Assembly (NCBI GenBank): GCA_022579005.1 | Contig: MU401570.1 | Location: 37,537-101,536 of the forward strand | Direction of reading: 5' to 3' | Length of the DNA: 64,000 bases | Source of the DNA: Poronia punctata | Taxonomy: Eukaryota > Ascomycota > Sordariomycetes > Xylariales > Xylariaceae | Part shown: in pieces, positions 47,240 through 58,893 of the stretch | Position numbering within the stretch: position 1 is the stretch's first letter | Layout: every line of letters begins with the position of its first letter | The notes under the pieces: generated by a model | What the model was told of the DNA's origin: nothing | Database searches by the model: none | The model's input: the letters and a program-made list of their open reading frames with translations, nothing else | Position numbers and translations under genes: made by a program

Positions 47240-50200
47240 GCCTTCTCTTGGCTTGTAGACTTCTCTTGTCGAGCTTCTAGAGCGACTTTCCGTATTGAAG
47301 CTAAAACCCTGCGAAACTGTGGGACGGTCTGGGGGTGGGACTCGTGCCGAGGAGCTATGGTGGACCTGATGAAGGGAAAGACCTCATGGTACACCCTCCT
47401 TATTATAATCATCTACCAGGGATGATAAAGCGAAGCCGGAACCTAGGGCCCCGGGAAGAGGAAGGAGGACAAAGGAAGCCATGTAGGGCTATGGGGCTCC
47501 CGAACGGCGTAATCGGCGTAATCGGCGGTAGACTGTAGCTTATGCATTCTGTCGGTGAGGTATCCATCATTAACTGGGGGGCAAAGAACAGATGAGCGTA
47601 GAGTGAGGTCAGAAAGCCAGGAAGGAAAAAAGTCAGGTCGTAAAGGGAAATTATGGGGCCGTAGTGTATACAGGTAACTTAGGTAGGGTTGGATGAGGAA
47701 GGTCCGAGACACAAGTGAGCGTTGGATATGGCTAGACTGTTTTCAGATGCATCGGCTATCGTAGGTATGGTTATTTTAGTCAACCTTTGTTCAAAGGAAT
47801 AGTCCTATCTCCAGTACCGTACTTGAATTACCTACATGACAGGACGGGGTGGAAAAGTCTAGTCTATCTATGTAAAGACGGCATCGTCGTCGCTCTTTAG
47901 CGGCAAAGATATTGAACCATCACCGTGACGTACCAAGGCAACCTAGAACTTCCCTAGAGCCATGTTAGCTCTCGTAGATACCAAACAAGCCAATGTAGGA
48001 GGGAAGAGCCTAACCTGGCTCTTGAGACGAGTGGAACTTTACTGAAGGGTTATTAGTCAGACTTGATTCGATGAGTATACAGATAATTCGATCTATATTT
48101 CGTGTAAGCACATCCGTTACCGGTACGCTAGCAGTCAGATCCTCTCCGGCAACTCCTTCAAATCTGGCCGGTGATCTACCGTGCATGATCGAGCTACACT
48201 TAGCGTTTTGCGTGGATTGTCCTGATAATCCTCCAAAAGGGGTTTATATAACGCATTAGTACCCAACTACGTGCTTCTCATGATTGACTCCTTCGTTATT
48301 CCTATATTCTTTTTCTCTGTTTAGTCTGTAATCGAGCCGGGCCTCGGTAGATAGAAGTAGATATGTGGGAAGGAACGGTTGGTTCCGTTTATTACCTCGT
48401 AACTTTCTGATGCTTGGTATGGGTGTAGGTTCCAGCCCTGTCACGCCCACGTTTATCAACATGGCCAGTGTATGTTTGAAATGCACATGGGGGGTTCTTA
48501 CCTAATCGAGATGATCTTTCCATTTCCATGTTTCGGCGTTACATTACATCTCCCTCCTCCCTGAACCTATAGTAGCTGAAACGATTCTATAAATATCCAT
48601 AGGGCTTATGTTTGACTTACTGTAGAAAATTTCGTGTCTCACGACAGGCTCTGTTCATTACCTCAGCAGAATATCACTTATGTAATAATAATATTTTTCA
48701 TCCATGGTCTACGAGTACCACGCAAATGACTGTAGCCACAATGCTAAGTACTCGTAGGTACGGTAAGCCGCGGGAATTGGCCAATCAGGCTGACTGTGTG
48801 GATGTGGTCAAGGATGATCGTACATTTTGTGTTTCCCTCCTTCCTCCGAAAATTCTAAAAGGGTTGCTGTCGTGGTGGATGTCGAGTTAAGGTTTGTCCA
48901 TGCTAAGCCAATCCTGCAAGTCACACCCCTGGGAATTCGTTAACACCCGTCTTAAGGCTTGCATATCTAGTCTTCTAGTGGTGACGGCCCTTGTATGCAG
49001 GAAAGAGGCGATGGCGTTTCCTGGCCGCGGACCTACATATCCGGGCCAGGATTCCGGTATGTAGATGGCCCTATGGGTAGGTATGGAGGTTAGGTGTGTT
49101 GACTTTTGTTAAATGAGTTGAGTAATCTATGACTAACCCTTTTCCCCATTACTAATGGTGTCACTCGCCTAAGCAGAGACCAAATGCTTGGATCTCACGT
49201 ACATTCGGATATGGTCTGATGTTGACGAAATGCTTATCTCCGTTCCCCGATGCGACGTTGAAAATCTGATTTCTGCCTAGGACTCGCCGCATAATGGTTC
49301 TCAACAGTAAGTAGGACAACTAGAGAAAACGCACCGAGCGGTATACTAGGGCTCAAGGACAGTCGCTTGGCCTCAAGAACACCTGGTCGGACCTAAAAGG
49401 CCCAGACTGACCGCTTCTTGCTCGTGTTAGCGATCTCGGTGTTTTATGGACATTGGAAGGAGTGCATACTGACTTGAGACTGTGAGTGGGAGGCCAAAGC
49501 CGAGATTTGTACGGAGTCCATTACCAGATACGGGCAATCAGATAGGTTATCCTTACCCCGTAGCGAAATACGGTTCGGCTTCCAGCGGAAAACGCAAGTT
49601 CGGGGCCCCTGAACGATATGATGCTTAAATCAAGCGCAGGACGTTTAACTGGGGGAATCCTTCAAGACTACAAATCATGCCTTGGGAGGGACGAATGCAG
49701 CTCATTTCCCCTTGCGTATGTATCGTTGGTGGTTAAGGGTAACAATCTCGCCAAGGGGTGGTGTGTCACTGCTATGTCTTATTGGTGCCTTATTAAGTAC
49801 ACGTACAACAGTATCACGGTACCTGTTGCCTGGTTAGCGAGTTACTACTACGCTACCACATCTAACCGATCCTTTCGAATTTTCTGGACCCTCTCGGCAT
49901 GCTTTACATCTGAATATACAGGCCGTGCGGCTGCATCTTGTATGTGATGATGCGTGTTCCACCGTTCCTTTGCCGGGGAACCGGGGACTGCCCGATACAA
50001 TTTGGCACCTACCTACTCGTAGCCTAGCAGAATGTGAGCTTCTTCGATTTAAGGTACTCCCCTCGGCCCGGCTACTCTGTATCATGCAATACGGTGGCCG
50101 AAAGGCGTTTCGCACGGCAGTTGTTTTTGAACAGTCGAAGCGTATCTGAGAGGAGCTCCTTTACCTTGAAGTTTACTTTGCCGGGGGCTAACGCATTCTT

Positions 50201-51003
50201 CATCACGTTACCGTTAGAGGACTAACCTAGGTGTGATTCTCCATGGGATACAATAAGTGGTGTGTTTGATTTTGAATCGCCATTGATGAATTTATTTGGA
50301 TCCAGGGTGCAGAAAGACGTGTCTCGGACATGCAGGCCAAGGGAGGAAGGATGGTGTGCCTGTCCTACTGCAGCCTCTACTGCGAGTACGTGCTTCGCAA
50401 GTGGTTGAAAAGAGGAACGATGAATGTGGGACACTGATGAAATGGGCAAGAACGCTACTAGCCCATGTACCCAGTACACTTCTATACACACGAAATACGA
50501 GTGTAAATATGTACCTATACTTACTTCATTCGCAATACGGCGTAAAGACCAATGGATGATGGGGGGGCCCAAGCGGCCTACCTGCGAGTACGACTACACC
50601 TTCCTGGCTACAACAACAACAGCAACAATAGTAGCAGCAGCAGTAGCAACAGCAGCAATAGCAGGAGGAGCAGCCATAAATCTAGGAGACCAGGCATCTG
50701 CGTCACGTAATGTAATTCTCATTCGCTACATAGTCCCAACACAGCACACATATTGTTATTGCTAAAAGAGTGGTAACCGGGTTACCTGCTCCGACAAGTA
50801 TCCCGCACAGCCTCTCAATCCAAAAAGCCCCCCCCTTGGGCCGCTGTTGCCACCCTAGTTCCTACCCGCTCCATGTTCTCACGATGCCAATTCCCATCCA
50901 CCGTCATGTGCCCTCACCAAGACACATTTCAGGCGGCCAGCGATATCCCCCCCTTCGATCGCTGAGGAGACGTGGTGTTCGTGATCGGTTATTCTGTCCC
51001 AGA
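47240..51003. other. Gene-poor interval between MFS gene and repeat-peptide gene
   Basis: About 3.8 kb without a supported gene. Several open frames of 60-116 codons on both strands (for example near 49618-50225 and 50222-50770) lack domains, and those near 50610-50690 follow a GCA/ACA microsatellite. I found no second UstYa-type or precursor gene here by eye. Confidence 0.5.
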
Positions 51004-52098
51004 TCAACCGAACGCGATTGGGCTTGCTGCGCTTAGTCGTAGAATCTGCTTCGCGTTAGTCTCTAGCCAACTTGGATCAGTCGGGGCTCGATTCTCGTAC
51101 TTGGCAGCATCTTGGTCGACGGCACGGTCGTAGAATTTCGCAGCGTCCTGATCAACAGCACGGTCGTAAAATTTAGCGGCATCCTGGTCGACGGCGCGGT
51201 CGTAAAATTTGGCAGCATCTTGATCAACAGCGCGGTCGTAGAATTTGGCAGCATCCTGGTCAACGGCGCGGTCGTAGAATTTGGCGGCATCTTGGTCGAC
51301 AGCGCGATCGTAGAACTTGGCAGCATCTTGGTCGACGGCACGATCGTAAAACTTGGCAGCATCTTGGTCGACGGCACGATCGTAAAACTTGGCAGCATCT
51401 TGGTCGACGGCACGATCGTAAAACTTGGCAGCGTCCTGGTCTACCGAGCGGTCGTAGAACTTGGCAGCATCCTGATCGACAGCGCGGTCATAGAACTTGG
51501 CAGCATCTTGGTCTACGGCGCGTCGGTTGTAAAACTTGGCAGCGTCCTGGTCTACCGAGCGGTCATAGAATTTTGCAGCGTCCTGGTCAACAGCACGGTC
51601 GTAGAATTTTGCGGCATCTTGGTCTACAGCACGTCGGTTGTAAAACTTGGCAGCGTCCTGGTCTACCGAGCGGTCATAGAATTTTGCAGCGTCTTGGTCA
51701 ACAGCGCGGTCGTAAAACCTGCACAGTCATGTCAGCTACCCATGTCGGCTTTATCAGGGGACGAGGAAACGTGCTTGGCCGTATCTTGGGCTGCCAAAGA
51801 TTTCAGGAGTTTTAGGGCAGCTGCTTCCCCTCGAGAATTGAGCCTGTGGACCCCTTTTGTTATGGCCCGGTATAAAGCAGGCGCGGAAAAGACAAAATGC
51901 TCACACCCATACGCATGTCCTCGACTAGAGGTACGTATAATCAAACGGGCCTCAGGTATGACTACCTCTGCACTGGCTACTTGGGAGTTGATATAACTTG
52001 TTCATTCGAACTTACTTGGCAGCATCTTGGTCAGCAATGGGTGCTGCCAGTGCAGTCGCCATCAAAGGGGCCAACAGGGCAATCTTGTTGAAGTACAT
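51004..52098 (-). CDS. Secreted repeat-peptide precursor, candidate UstA-type RiPP precursor
   Basis: Exon 1 52098-52016, a 297-nt intron (GTAAGT...TGTGCAG, phase 2), exon 2 51718-51004; about 265 residues. Residues 1-20 are a signal peptide (MYFNKIALLAPLMATALAAP). Then comes one DQDAAK and 17 tandem units of mostly 12 residues, FYDR(A/S)VDQDAAK, two of them in a 13-residue form with FYNRR. The tail, ENRAPTDPSWLETN to IAFG, is unique. Exon 2 has no ATG in this frame, so the gene is easily missed. A signal peptide plus perfect short repeats, close to a UstYa gene, is the layout of ustiloxin, phomopsin, asperipin and epichloecyclin precursors. Product, cleavage sites and bioactivity are unknown; dibasic Kex2 sites occur only in the two FYNRR units. 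A repetitive wall or adhesive peptide is the alternative. Confidence 0.75.
51101..51718 (-). repeat. 17-copy 36/39-bp coding tandem array
   Basis: Fifteen 36-bp and two 39-bp units fill 618 bases without interruption. Three neighbouring units (about 51318-51425) are identical at the nucleotide level, and the order A, S, NRR occurs twice in succession at the 5' end of exon 2, showing a higher-order 111-bp duplication. All other differences are mainly silent. Confidence 0.9.
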
Positions 52099-53313
52099 GG
52101 TGATTTGGGGGGAGATTCGAGCTAGAGGGAAGGTTCAGGGTGGCTTCTATCGGGAGAGGAGTTGTTCGATTTGCAAGACAGGCAGACATCGGGCAATCAT
52201 CCCACGAACTTGGGGTGAGCTTATATATCCATCTTTGCTGGAAGCAACCATCGGCTCGTCTCAAAAAGTCGGATAACCGGCTTAGCTCTCTCCCCTATCT
52301 TGACGGCCCCCCTCTCCCTCCCGAAGATCTGAGTATCAGTTAGCGAAGAGTAGGCTTACCGCCCACCCCGCGTCAAACCATCCCGTGATACGCACGATAT
52401 CATGGAGAGACATGGCCATCATGCAGCATCAACACCACCACCACAGGAGGACTGCAACCCTAGGACAATCTGTCGTCGGGCATGTCAAGCAAATGAAAAG
52501 CTTCGAGGACCGCACATCGCAGCTTCTGCCATGCTCTCGCTATCGTCTGTTGCGGGGGTTACCTCATGGTGACGGAGAGGACGGCATGTAGCCAGTCGCG
52601 TTGTCATCGCCACCGACCTATGCGTCCAATAGAGGCATGCAGGACGTGCCTAGAGTTGAATCAAGCTAGTTTCGACTGCTACGCTAAGTACGCCCGGAGG
52701 ACGACGATGCACTTGTCGACAGTCGTCCCTCACCATCTCAGCGCGACGTACCCCAATTCCTGGGCAGCGGGAACCCTCCTCGGTCTGAGTTGTTTCCTGT
52801 GTCATCCACGTTGGTTCTCCTATTATGTCAACCTAACGCGTCTGATGCCATTGCAACCACCACCATGATGGGTGATACGATTGGCCCTTGGCGTAGACCG
52901 AGCGATATACCTACTTGGTAGGATGCCAATGTCTGATATGGGCTTTCCGTGCATGAGCTTTTCTGCATTTTGATAAAGAAAAATGACATGTCGTGGATCC
53001 GCATCAGTCAGTCGCAGTTGATGCTACATTCCCCGCAAGCTAGCATAAGCCACATCGTCGGCAAGTATTGATAACGCGGTTGCATGAAACGGTAGGCAAG
53101 CGGCGACATGATGACAAACGTTGGATGGAACATCGTCACAGAAGGTATAATCCGGATTTTCGGATTCGCTTTCGGCGCCTAACGTAAACTATCAATACCC
53201 CATGATCTGAGCCATCACTCCCCCCCATTAACCCATCTCCCTTCGACCTGCCTGTCGACATATTCTCTACCTTTTGCCCAAAGCTCGCGAGACATCTATC
53301 CAAGATTAGAAGT
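52099..53313. other. Divergent intergenic region, repeat precursor / UstYa gene
   Basis: About 1.2 kb between the divergently transcribed precursor and UstYa genes, a natural place for a shared promoter. Open frames near 52385-52868 show no recognisable protein. No clear operator motif could be fixed by eye. Confidence 0.5.
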
Positions 53314-54542
53314 ATGGCAAACAGCAAAGAGTATCGCGAGGTCAGTCGTTCCTCTACTAGTGAGGATGTCCCCTTCCTAGGGGAAATACCTCGACAGCAG
53401 AGCAAGGTTCGACGAACTCTCTCCAGGCTCTTCTTGCCGCTTGTCTGTCATGGGGCCATCATGATGGTATACCTTGCCATCCTCACCGTCATCTTCAACA
53501 AGACCGGGACTCGCAGATACTGCCACACGCCCCTGGTTTACTGTGAGTAGAAGACATGTAGAGGGCTAGACATGTGTATTTTCAGACCGTCTAACAGGGC
53601 ACATTTAGCACCGGCGCAAGATGCCGTCGTCTACGAAAAGGTAGATTTCGATGGCGGGTTGTACAAGACAAATATCTACAAAGGTCCGCCTTCACCAGAG
53701 ACCGACGCGGCCTGGACGGAGCTAGTAGATCCAACCAACATCCGACTTGACAAGTCTACCCTGGAGAAGATCAATCGCACAGCACTGGAATTGAGCGATC
53801 ATTCTGGCTACCATGGTGGCATGGGCGTGCATCATCATTTGCACTGCTTGGTAAGTTTCTTGGAAGATGGTCCCGCTCAACTCTCGGATCGAAGAGTTCG
53901 TCTAACTCGCTGGCATAGAAATATATCCGACAAGCTCTACATCCCGAGTATTACAACTCAGAGCTCACTATCGACCCGGACCTGATGGAACATGTCTGTA
54001 AGTATTTATCGATGACTTTTCCGTTCTCCTTTGTCAGTCGGACGCCTGCCTTCTCACACACAAGAAACAGACCACTGCATCGACGACATCCGCCAAGCAT
54101 TGATGTGCAATCCGGATATTAGTATTTATACGCATGTCTGGATACCCGGATACAGGAAGCCGTAAGTACAAGTACACTGCAGTTATTTACCCAGAAAAGA
54201 CAGTGCTAACACGAAATTCGGCAGGTGGCCCAACTTTGATGTAGAGCATGAGTGCGTCAACTGGGACATCCTTAATGGTTGGGCCAAGGAGAATTCATTC
54301 GACATGTTTGAACCCAATCTCCTGATCCATCCTGAACTGGGTACGTCTAATTCTACCCTCTCTATTATTTTATTCGGATTTGTAAACATTTGCTCACCAA
54401 GACTGCAGGTCTCTCGTTCCCCATGATCGACGGCAAGATCCAACTGTCGGCATTGAGCAACAAGACCGTGTTCGTCCACCCAGAGCAGGACCTACACGAT
54501 CCCAGCGCACATGGCGCTCATGGCGCTCACGGGGGTCATTGA
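53314..54542 (+). CDS. UstYa-family (DUF3328) oxidase-type protein
   Basis: Six exons, 53314-53542, 53609-53850, 53919-53997, 54071-54161, 54225-54340 and 54409-54542, give about 296 residues with all phases kept. A single membrane helix spans about 39-61, so it is a type II membrane protein with a lumenal catalytic part. The junction VYSPAQDAVVYE is the family's start of the domain. Both copper-type motifs are present: HHLHC at 152-156 and HVYHC at 182-186, followed by CIDDIRQALMC. In ustiloxin, asperipin and cyclochlorotine pathways such proteins catalyse oxidative cyclisation or hydroxylation of peptide cores. The C-terminus is an unusual AHGAHGAHGGH run. The precursor-like gene 1.2 kb away makes a peptide substrate likely. 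Whether one UstYa protein alone suffices is open. Confidence 0.9.
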
Positions 54543-56040
54543 TTTGATTGATAGGCCGAGTTAAATCTCCTACATAAAGACTTGCCGGGGTTATTTCCAC
54601 CACCACCGGTAAATCTAGCGTATCCCGGACGGAGGCGGCGCATTGAGATCTTGGTCATCTTGTTTGTAATCAGTCCGCAGGGAAGGAAAGGATATGTTGG
54701 GTAGCACGACAGGTTTAAAAAGTGCCTGTTTATATGGCGGTGGTTCTGACCCAATCGGGGCGTTCTTGTACGATTCGCCATACACCACCTGCCCACCTAC
54801 CTATCTTCGGTGTATAGGAGAAATCGAACCAAATTAGTATAGAAAATGTTTCAGTTGTTATTTTCATGTCGTGCCGCGTATGACGAGAGACTGTTGTGGC
54901 CGTTCTAGAAGGTCCTGGGCAGGGGTATACGACATGGCAAGCACCAATCTCGTCTATCATTGATCTTGATATGGGTAACATTTTAATCTGTACCTAGCTT
55001 CCCTTCTCCCTATTGTGTCTGCTCGTCTAGTGACGTAGGTACTCGTAGTTTGTTTTAAAGGTGATACCTCGGTCTTTTTGTAAAGCATGTAGACTTAATC
55101 TATCAAGGTTAGAAATAGCTATCAATACGTGGTATCTTTCTGTTATGAACATGCAGCAAGTCCTGTCTGTCTTGAACGTATGTATTCGTAGTCCCTGAAC
55201 GAAACCCACTTAAGCGCAGATGTGGGGGGGCGGGGGTGGGGGAAGAGGGGCGGTTGTCGAGATATTATCTCCCATCCAGATCTTTCTTCTCGACGCATCT
55301 GAGCAGGTTAGTCTAGCTCGCGTGGGAATATCTCCTCCTTTTGATATTTTTGGGTAATACTCCGGGGTTTTCTCCATGACACTAGATAATTAATACAAGG
55401 ACGATGAGCCGCCTGGGTCCACAGCAGACTGCTAATCATCTAGCATCTGATTTATTTAGGTAGGTTAGAATTCGTTATACTATCACTCGAGATAATAAAC
55501 AGCCCGCCTCACATCTTGAACGGGTTCCCCGAGATGGCGAGGTCATTCATTAACCCCCACGATGATAGATCATAACAGACAGTCCCGTCATGGTTTACCG
55601 TACCTGCTATCGCTATTTGTTGATTGGTTTATGATGAGAATAACGCGCTTAATCAAAAAGGAGGGGGGGGGGGGGGGGGGGGCGGGTGGAAGGGTATTAC
55701 CACCCAAGTTATACGAGTATACGTGTATACATCTAGATTTACGAGTATATTATAGCAAGGAGTGGTGATATGTAAAGTGTTGCAATAGCGTTTCTATTAT
55801 TCCTCGGGTAGGCGCGACGAACCCCTAGATTAGGTCAACTTACCTGATAGGTTATTGATCTATGTAGGGACCTAATCGAGGTTAGCTGCACTTGGCTGTT
55901 CCCATGGAGGCTGACAATTACAACCACACAAGTTTACGCCAATCCTGTCGGCCTACCTTTGGAGAAGACCAAATCAGCTTTCTTGCAGCGAGATTATCTA
56001 TGCGAGGTAAGCGAGGCCAGTAATTCTGTTCTGCCCTACG
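54543..56040. other. Intergenic, UstYa gene to HET-domain gene
   Basis: About 1.5 kb without a supported gene; includes a poly-G run and AT-rich stretches. Confidence 0.5.
55664..55682. repeat. 19-base poly-G run
   Basis: Nineteen G in a row, interrupted by one C before further G. The length may be approximate. Confidence 0.85.
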
Positions 56041-58560
56041 ATGGATGGTGTAGGGATTCAAGCCAACGGCATCGCCCAGGATAGATTCGAACGACTACAG
56101 CCAGAAGAAACCGTGGTATCACTCAATCGGCTCTGCAAAACATGCATCAACTTTACAGAAACTAGCCAACTTCTCCAAAAGTTCTCTCGCCATCAGAAGA
56201 TCAAAGACCTTGAGGAGGAACTCGTCGGTCTCTGCTCAGCCGAGGAGCTCAGAAACGGATACCTGGACGGTTGTCATCTATGTGCCCTGTTCTGGCGTGT
56301 GGCCGATGGCCAGCATCTATTCCGCAATGATGCCGAGGCCGACAGCCAACAGCTCAAGGTATTATTGACTGCTACGGCTAGAGATGCCAGTGGAGAGGGC
56401 GATCCTTTACATCAACTCCCATTCGTGTAGGTGGTTGGCGAATCCCTCTACCCCGCGATTGATACCCGGCCGACACTGGACTAAGAACCGGCTTTCAAGT
56501 GCCGCCACTGGGAGTCTTAGGATCAGACTGGTTAACCCGGACAAGGAAAGGCCTCGGTCAGATGCTGGCTCTATCGAAGCCTATCTCGAGACCAGTATGT
56601 TCCTCTTGTACAAAATGCCCCTGAACCGACAGGATTATAGCCTAACGAGACCTTTTGAGACCCTTCTCTCAACCCGGACGTATCGGGCAAGATAGAAGAG
56701 CCAATCTCCTCTAAATCCGACTTGAAGCTCAGCCAGATTGTAGGATGGTATAATCAATGCACCGAAACACATGAGAAATGTGGTCGTTTCTCAAACATGG
56801 TAGCGCCGTCGCAGCAGTTGCCATCGCGACTGCTCTACGTTGGAGACGGCAACAATGATGCTGACATCCGGCTTGAGTGTAACGTCCAAGATATCGCCAC
56901 CCTCGAATATGCCACCTTGAGTCATATGTGGGGGAATGACCCGTCATCTTACGTACAGCTGAAACAAGCAACTTTGGAGACGTTCAGAAAACAGGTGCCG
57001 GCTAATGCACTACCCGTCAAATACAAGGATGCCATTCGGATCACGAGAGCTCTGGGGTTGAGATACCTTTGGATAGATTCTCTGTGCATCATCCAGGATT
57101 CCCCAGAAGACTGGAAAAGAGAAGCGCTCAAGATGGCAGCAGTTTATGGTTGCTCGGCCTGTAATATCTCATACACGCACGCGCCATCGGAGGAGTCGTC
57201 CCAGAAATACTTGAGGGACCCGAGGGTTATTCTTCCATGCAGGTTGAGAGCAGCGGATGCTCGTCCAAGCCGACTCTCGGCGTTTTTCGGGGCGGATAAC
57301 CTATTGAGTAGTAGAAGTAGGCGACCGTCCCCGACGGCGATTCTGGTTCAGCCGGTTGCCGGCGCAATCCGTGCCAGCTGGTCGACAGAGGCCTACAGGC
57401 GGGTTTGCTCTCTGCTTTCTCGTGCCTGGGTCTTTCAGGAACGGATTTTATGTCCTCGCACCGTCTACTATGGCCACGACCGACTCCTGTGGGACTGCTG
57501 CGAGACGTTCAACGAAGAGTTCACCGGGCGTCTACCCTACGTACCACGGTCCAAGGGACAAATCTATGCAGCATTCGCTGGTGTGGCTCAGACCCAGACC
57601 CAGGCCCTCGCCAGCTCACTAGGACACCTGGATGGTCAGTGGAAGTCCATGGTAAACGAATATCGCAACTGTCATCTCACCTACGAGACCGACAGAGCAA
57701 TTGCCTTTGCCGGCATAGCCCGGGCGGTTCAGTCCCAAACGGGCATGACATATCTGGCCGGCATCTGGAAGGAAGCCGCCCACCTGGATCTTCTCTGGTG
57801 TGTCATGTCCAGGGCCTCGAACACAAACAAAGGCGCCAAGTTACCAGACCATGACGGACGAAAGCATCTTACACATATGCCATCTTGGTCTTGGTTCTCT
57901 GTTGCCTGCCAGGTCAACCCTGACCATGATGTTGTGGACTATAGCCTCTCTGCACTGGCTGCGCTCAGGTCCAAGGAGACGGTGTATCAGGCAAGTATAC
58001 TGTCCTTTAGTCATCCTAAAATGGCCGACGACCCCGATGTTCTCCTGTACGATTTTGAAGGCCTTGCCATAAAGATAAGCACGTATACGGCCCCAGCCAA
58101 GTTGAAATGGGAAGACGGTATCGTCCAACTGATGCCACATGGGGAACCGATGCGACCCAAGAAACTGGCCAAATATCCGCTTTACGATCCGAGAATGGCG
58201 ATGCAGTGCCACCTGGACGACTTATCTCTGAACGTCATGGACGAGTTGCCAACGAATGCAAACATGATTCTGCTTGGTTTCATAGCGTACCATGAGAACA
58301 GGAAAGGGGCGACGCGGCACATAATCGAATATCCCAACCCGGCTCCGGAAGACAACGATGAGGCGGCCGATTGGTGGACGAGATATCAATTCACCGGCCT
58401 AGTAACGGTCCCCGAGCAAGATCCTCCGACTGGCCAAGGCGACTACTGGAGACGCATCGGGGTTTATATGTATAGTGTAGAGGCTCCCTCTGCCGTCGTG
58501 GACGTGAAACTGCCTTTTGATCTCGGACTGAAAAGTCCCGAAGAGGTATGGTTGAGGTAG
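56041..58560 (+). CDS. HET-domain (heterokaryon incompatibility) protein
   Basis: Three exons, 56041-56426, 56500-56594 and 56660-58560, give about 793 residues. Introns of 73 and 65 nt (GTAGGT...TTCAAG and GTATGT...TTTTGAG with CTAAC) connect three frames and restore LHQLPFVAATGSLRIRLV. The N-terminus has a CxxC/CxxC pattern (LCKTCINF, GCHLCALF). WYNQCTETHEKCG precedes the HET domain, whose three blocks are plain: YATLSHMWG, RALGLRYLWIDSLCIIQDS, and later LLSRAWVFQERILCPRTVYY. HET proteins act in vegetative incompatibility and other programmed-death responses. They are variable, amplified in Pezizomycotina and often lie in accessory regions. Whether this one is an active incompatibility gene cannot be judged from sequence. 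Confidence 0.88.
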
Positions 58561-58893
58561 GCTAAGTGATATAGTGCTCGAAATGGCAGCATACAAGTCC
58601 ATTGCCTAGACTGTATGTTATACTGACAAGCCGCCAACGGTTTCATGTCTTCTCGTAATAACCCCTCCAGTATATATGTGTGCACATATGTATTTGCATA
58701 TATACTCTTTCCAAAGTGGATTACCCCTGAAAAGCGAACCTTTAATGATTCCACGCCCACTCCTCTTCACAAGGCAAGTGCTTTACTCATGCCGTATAGG
58801 CGTGTATCATGTTTGTTATCAAGAAAGATGTTGGGTTACAAGGTTACCAAGCCTCTAACTCACTTACTCACTCTCTTCCTCCCCTATCTTTCA
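58561..58893. other. Intergenic, HET gene to scytalone dehydratase gene
   Basis: Convergent downstream regions; no feature supported. Confidence 0.5.

Noticed and set aside
51063..51413. Minus-strand frame with PSTKMLPSFTIV-type repeats
   Set aside because: Same DNA read in another frame of the minus strand. It lacks a signal peptide, and the DQDAAK frame links in phase to exon 1.
51101..51718. CRISPR-like array
   Set aside because: The 36-bp units are directly adjacent with no unique spacers, and they translate into a conserved peptide in a eukaryotic genome.
51112..51996. 294-codon plus-strand open frame with VDG/VEFGSILV repeats
   Set aside because: It is the antisense of the 36-bp repeats: unit lengths divisible by three keep several frames open. 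The minus-strand reading has a signal peptide, a proper intron and a unique tail.
56384..56695. Separate small gene between the two large HET-region frames
   Set aside because: Two introns with good signals and matching phases (56427-56499 and 56595-56659) merge all three frames into one HET protein.
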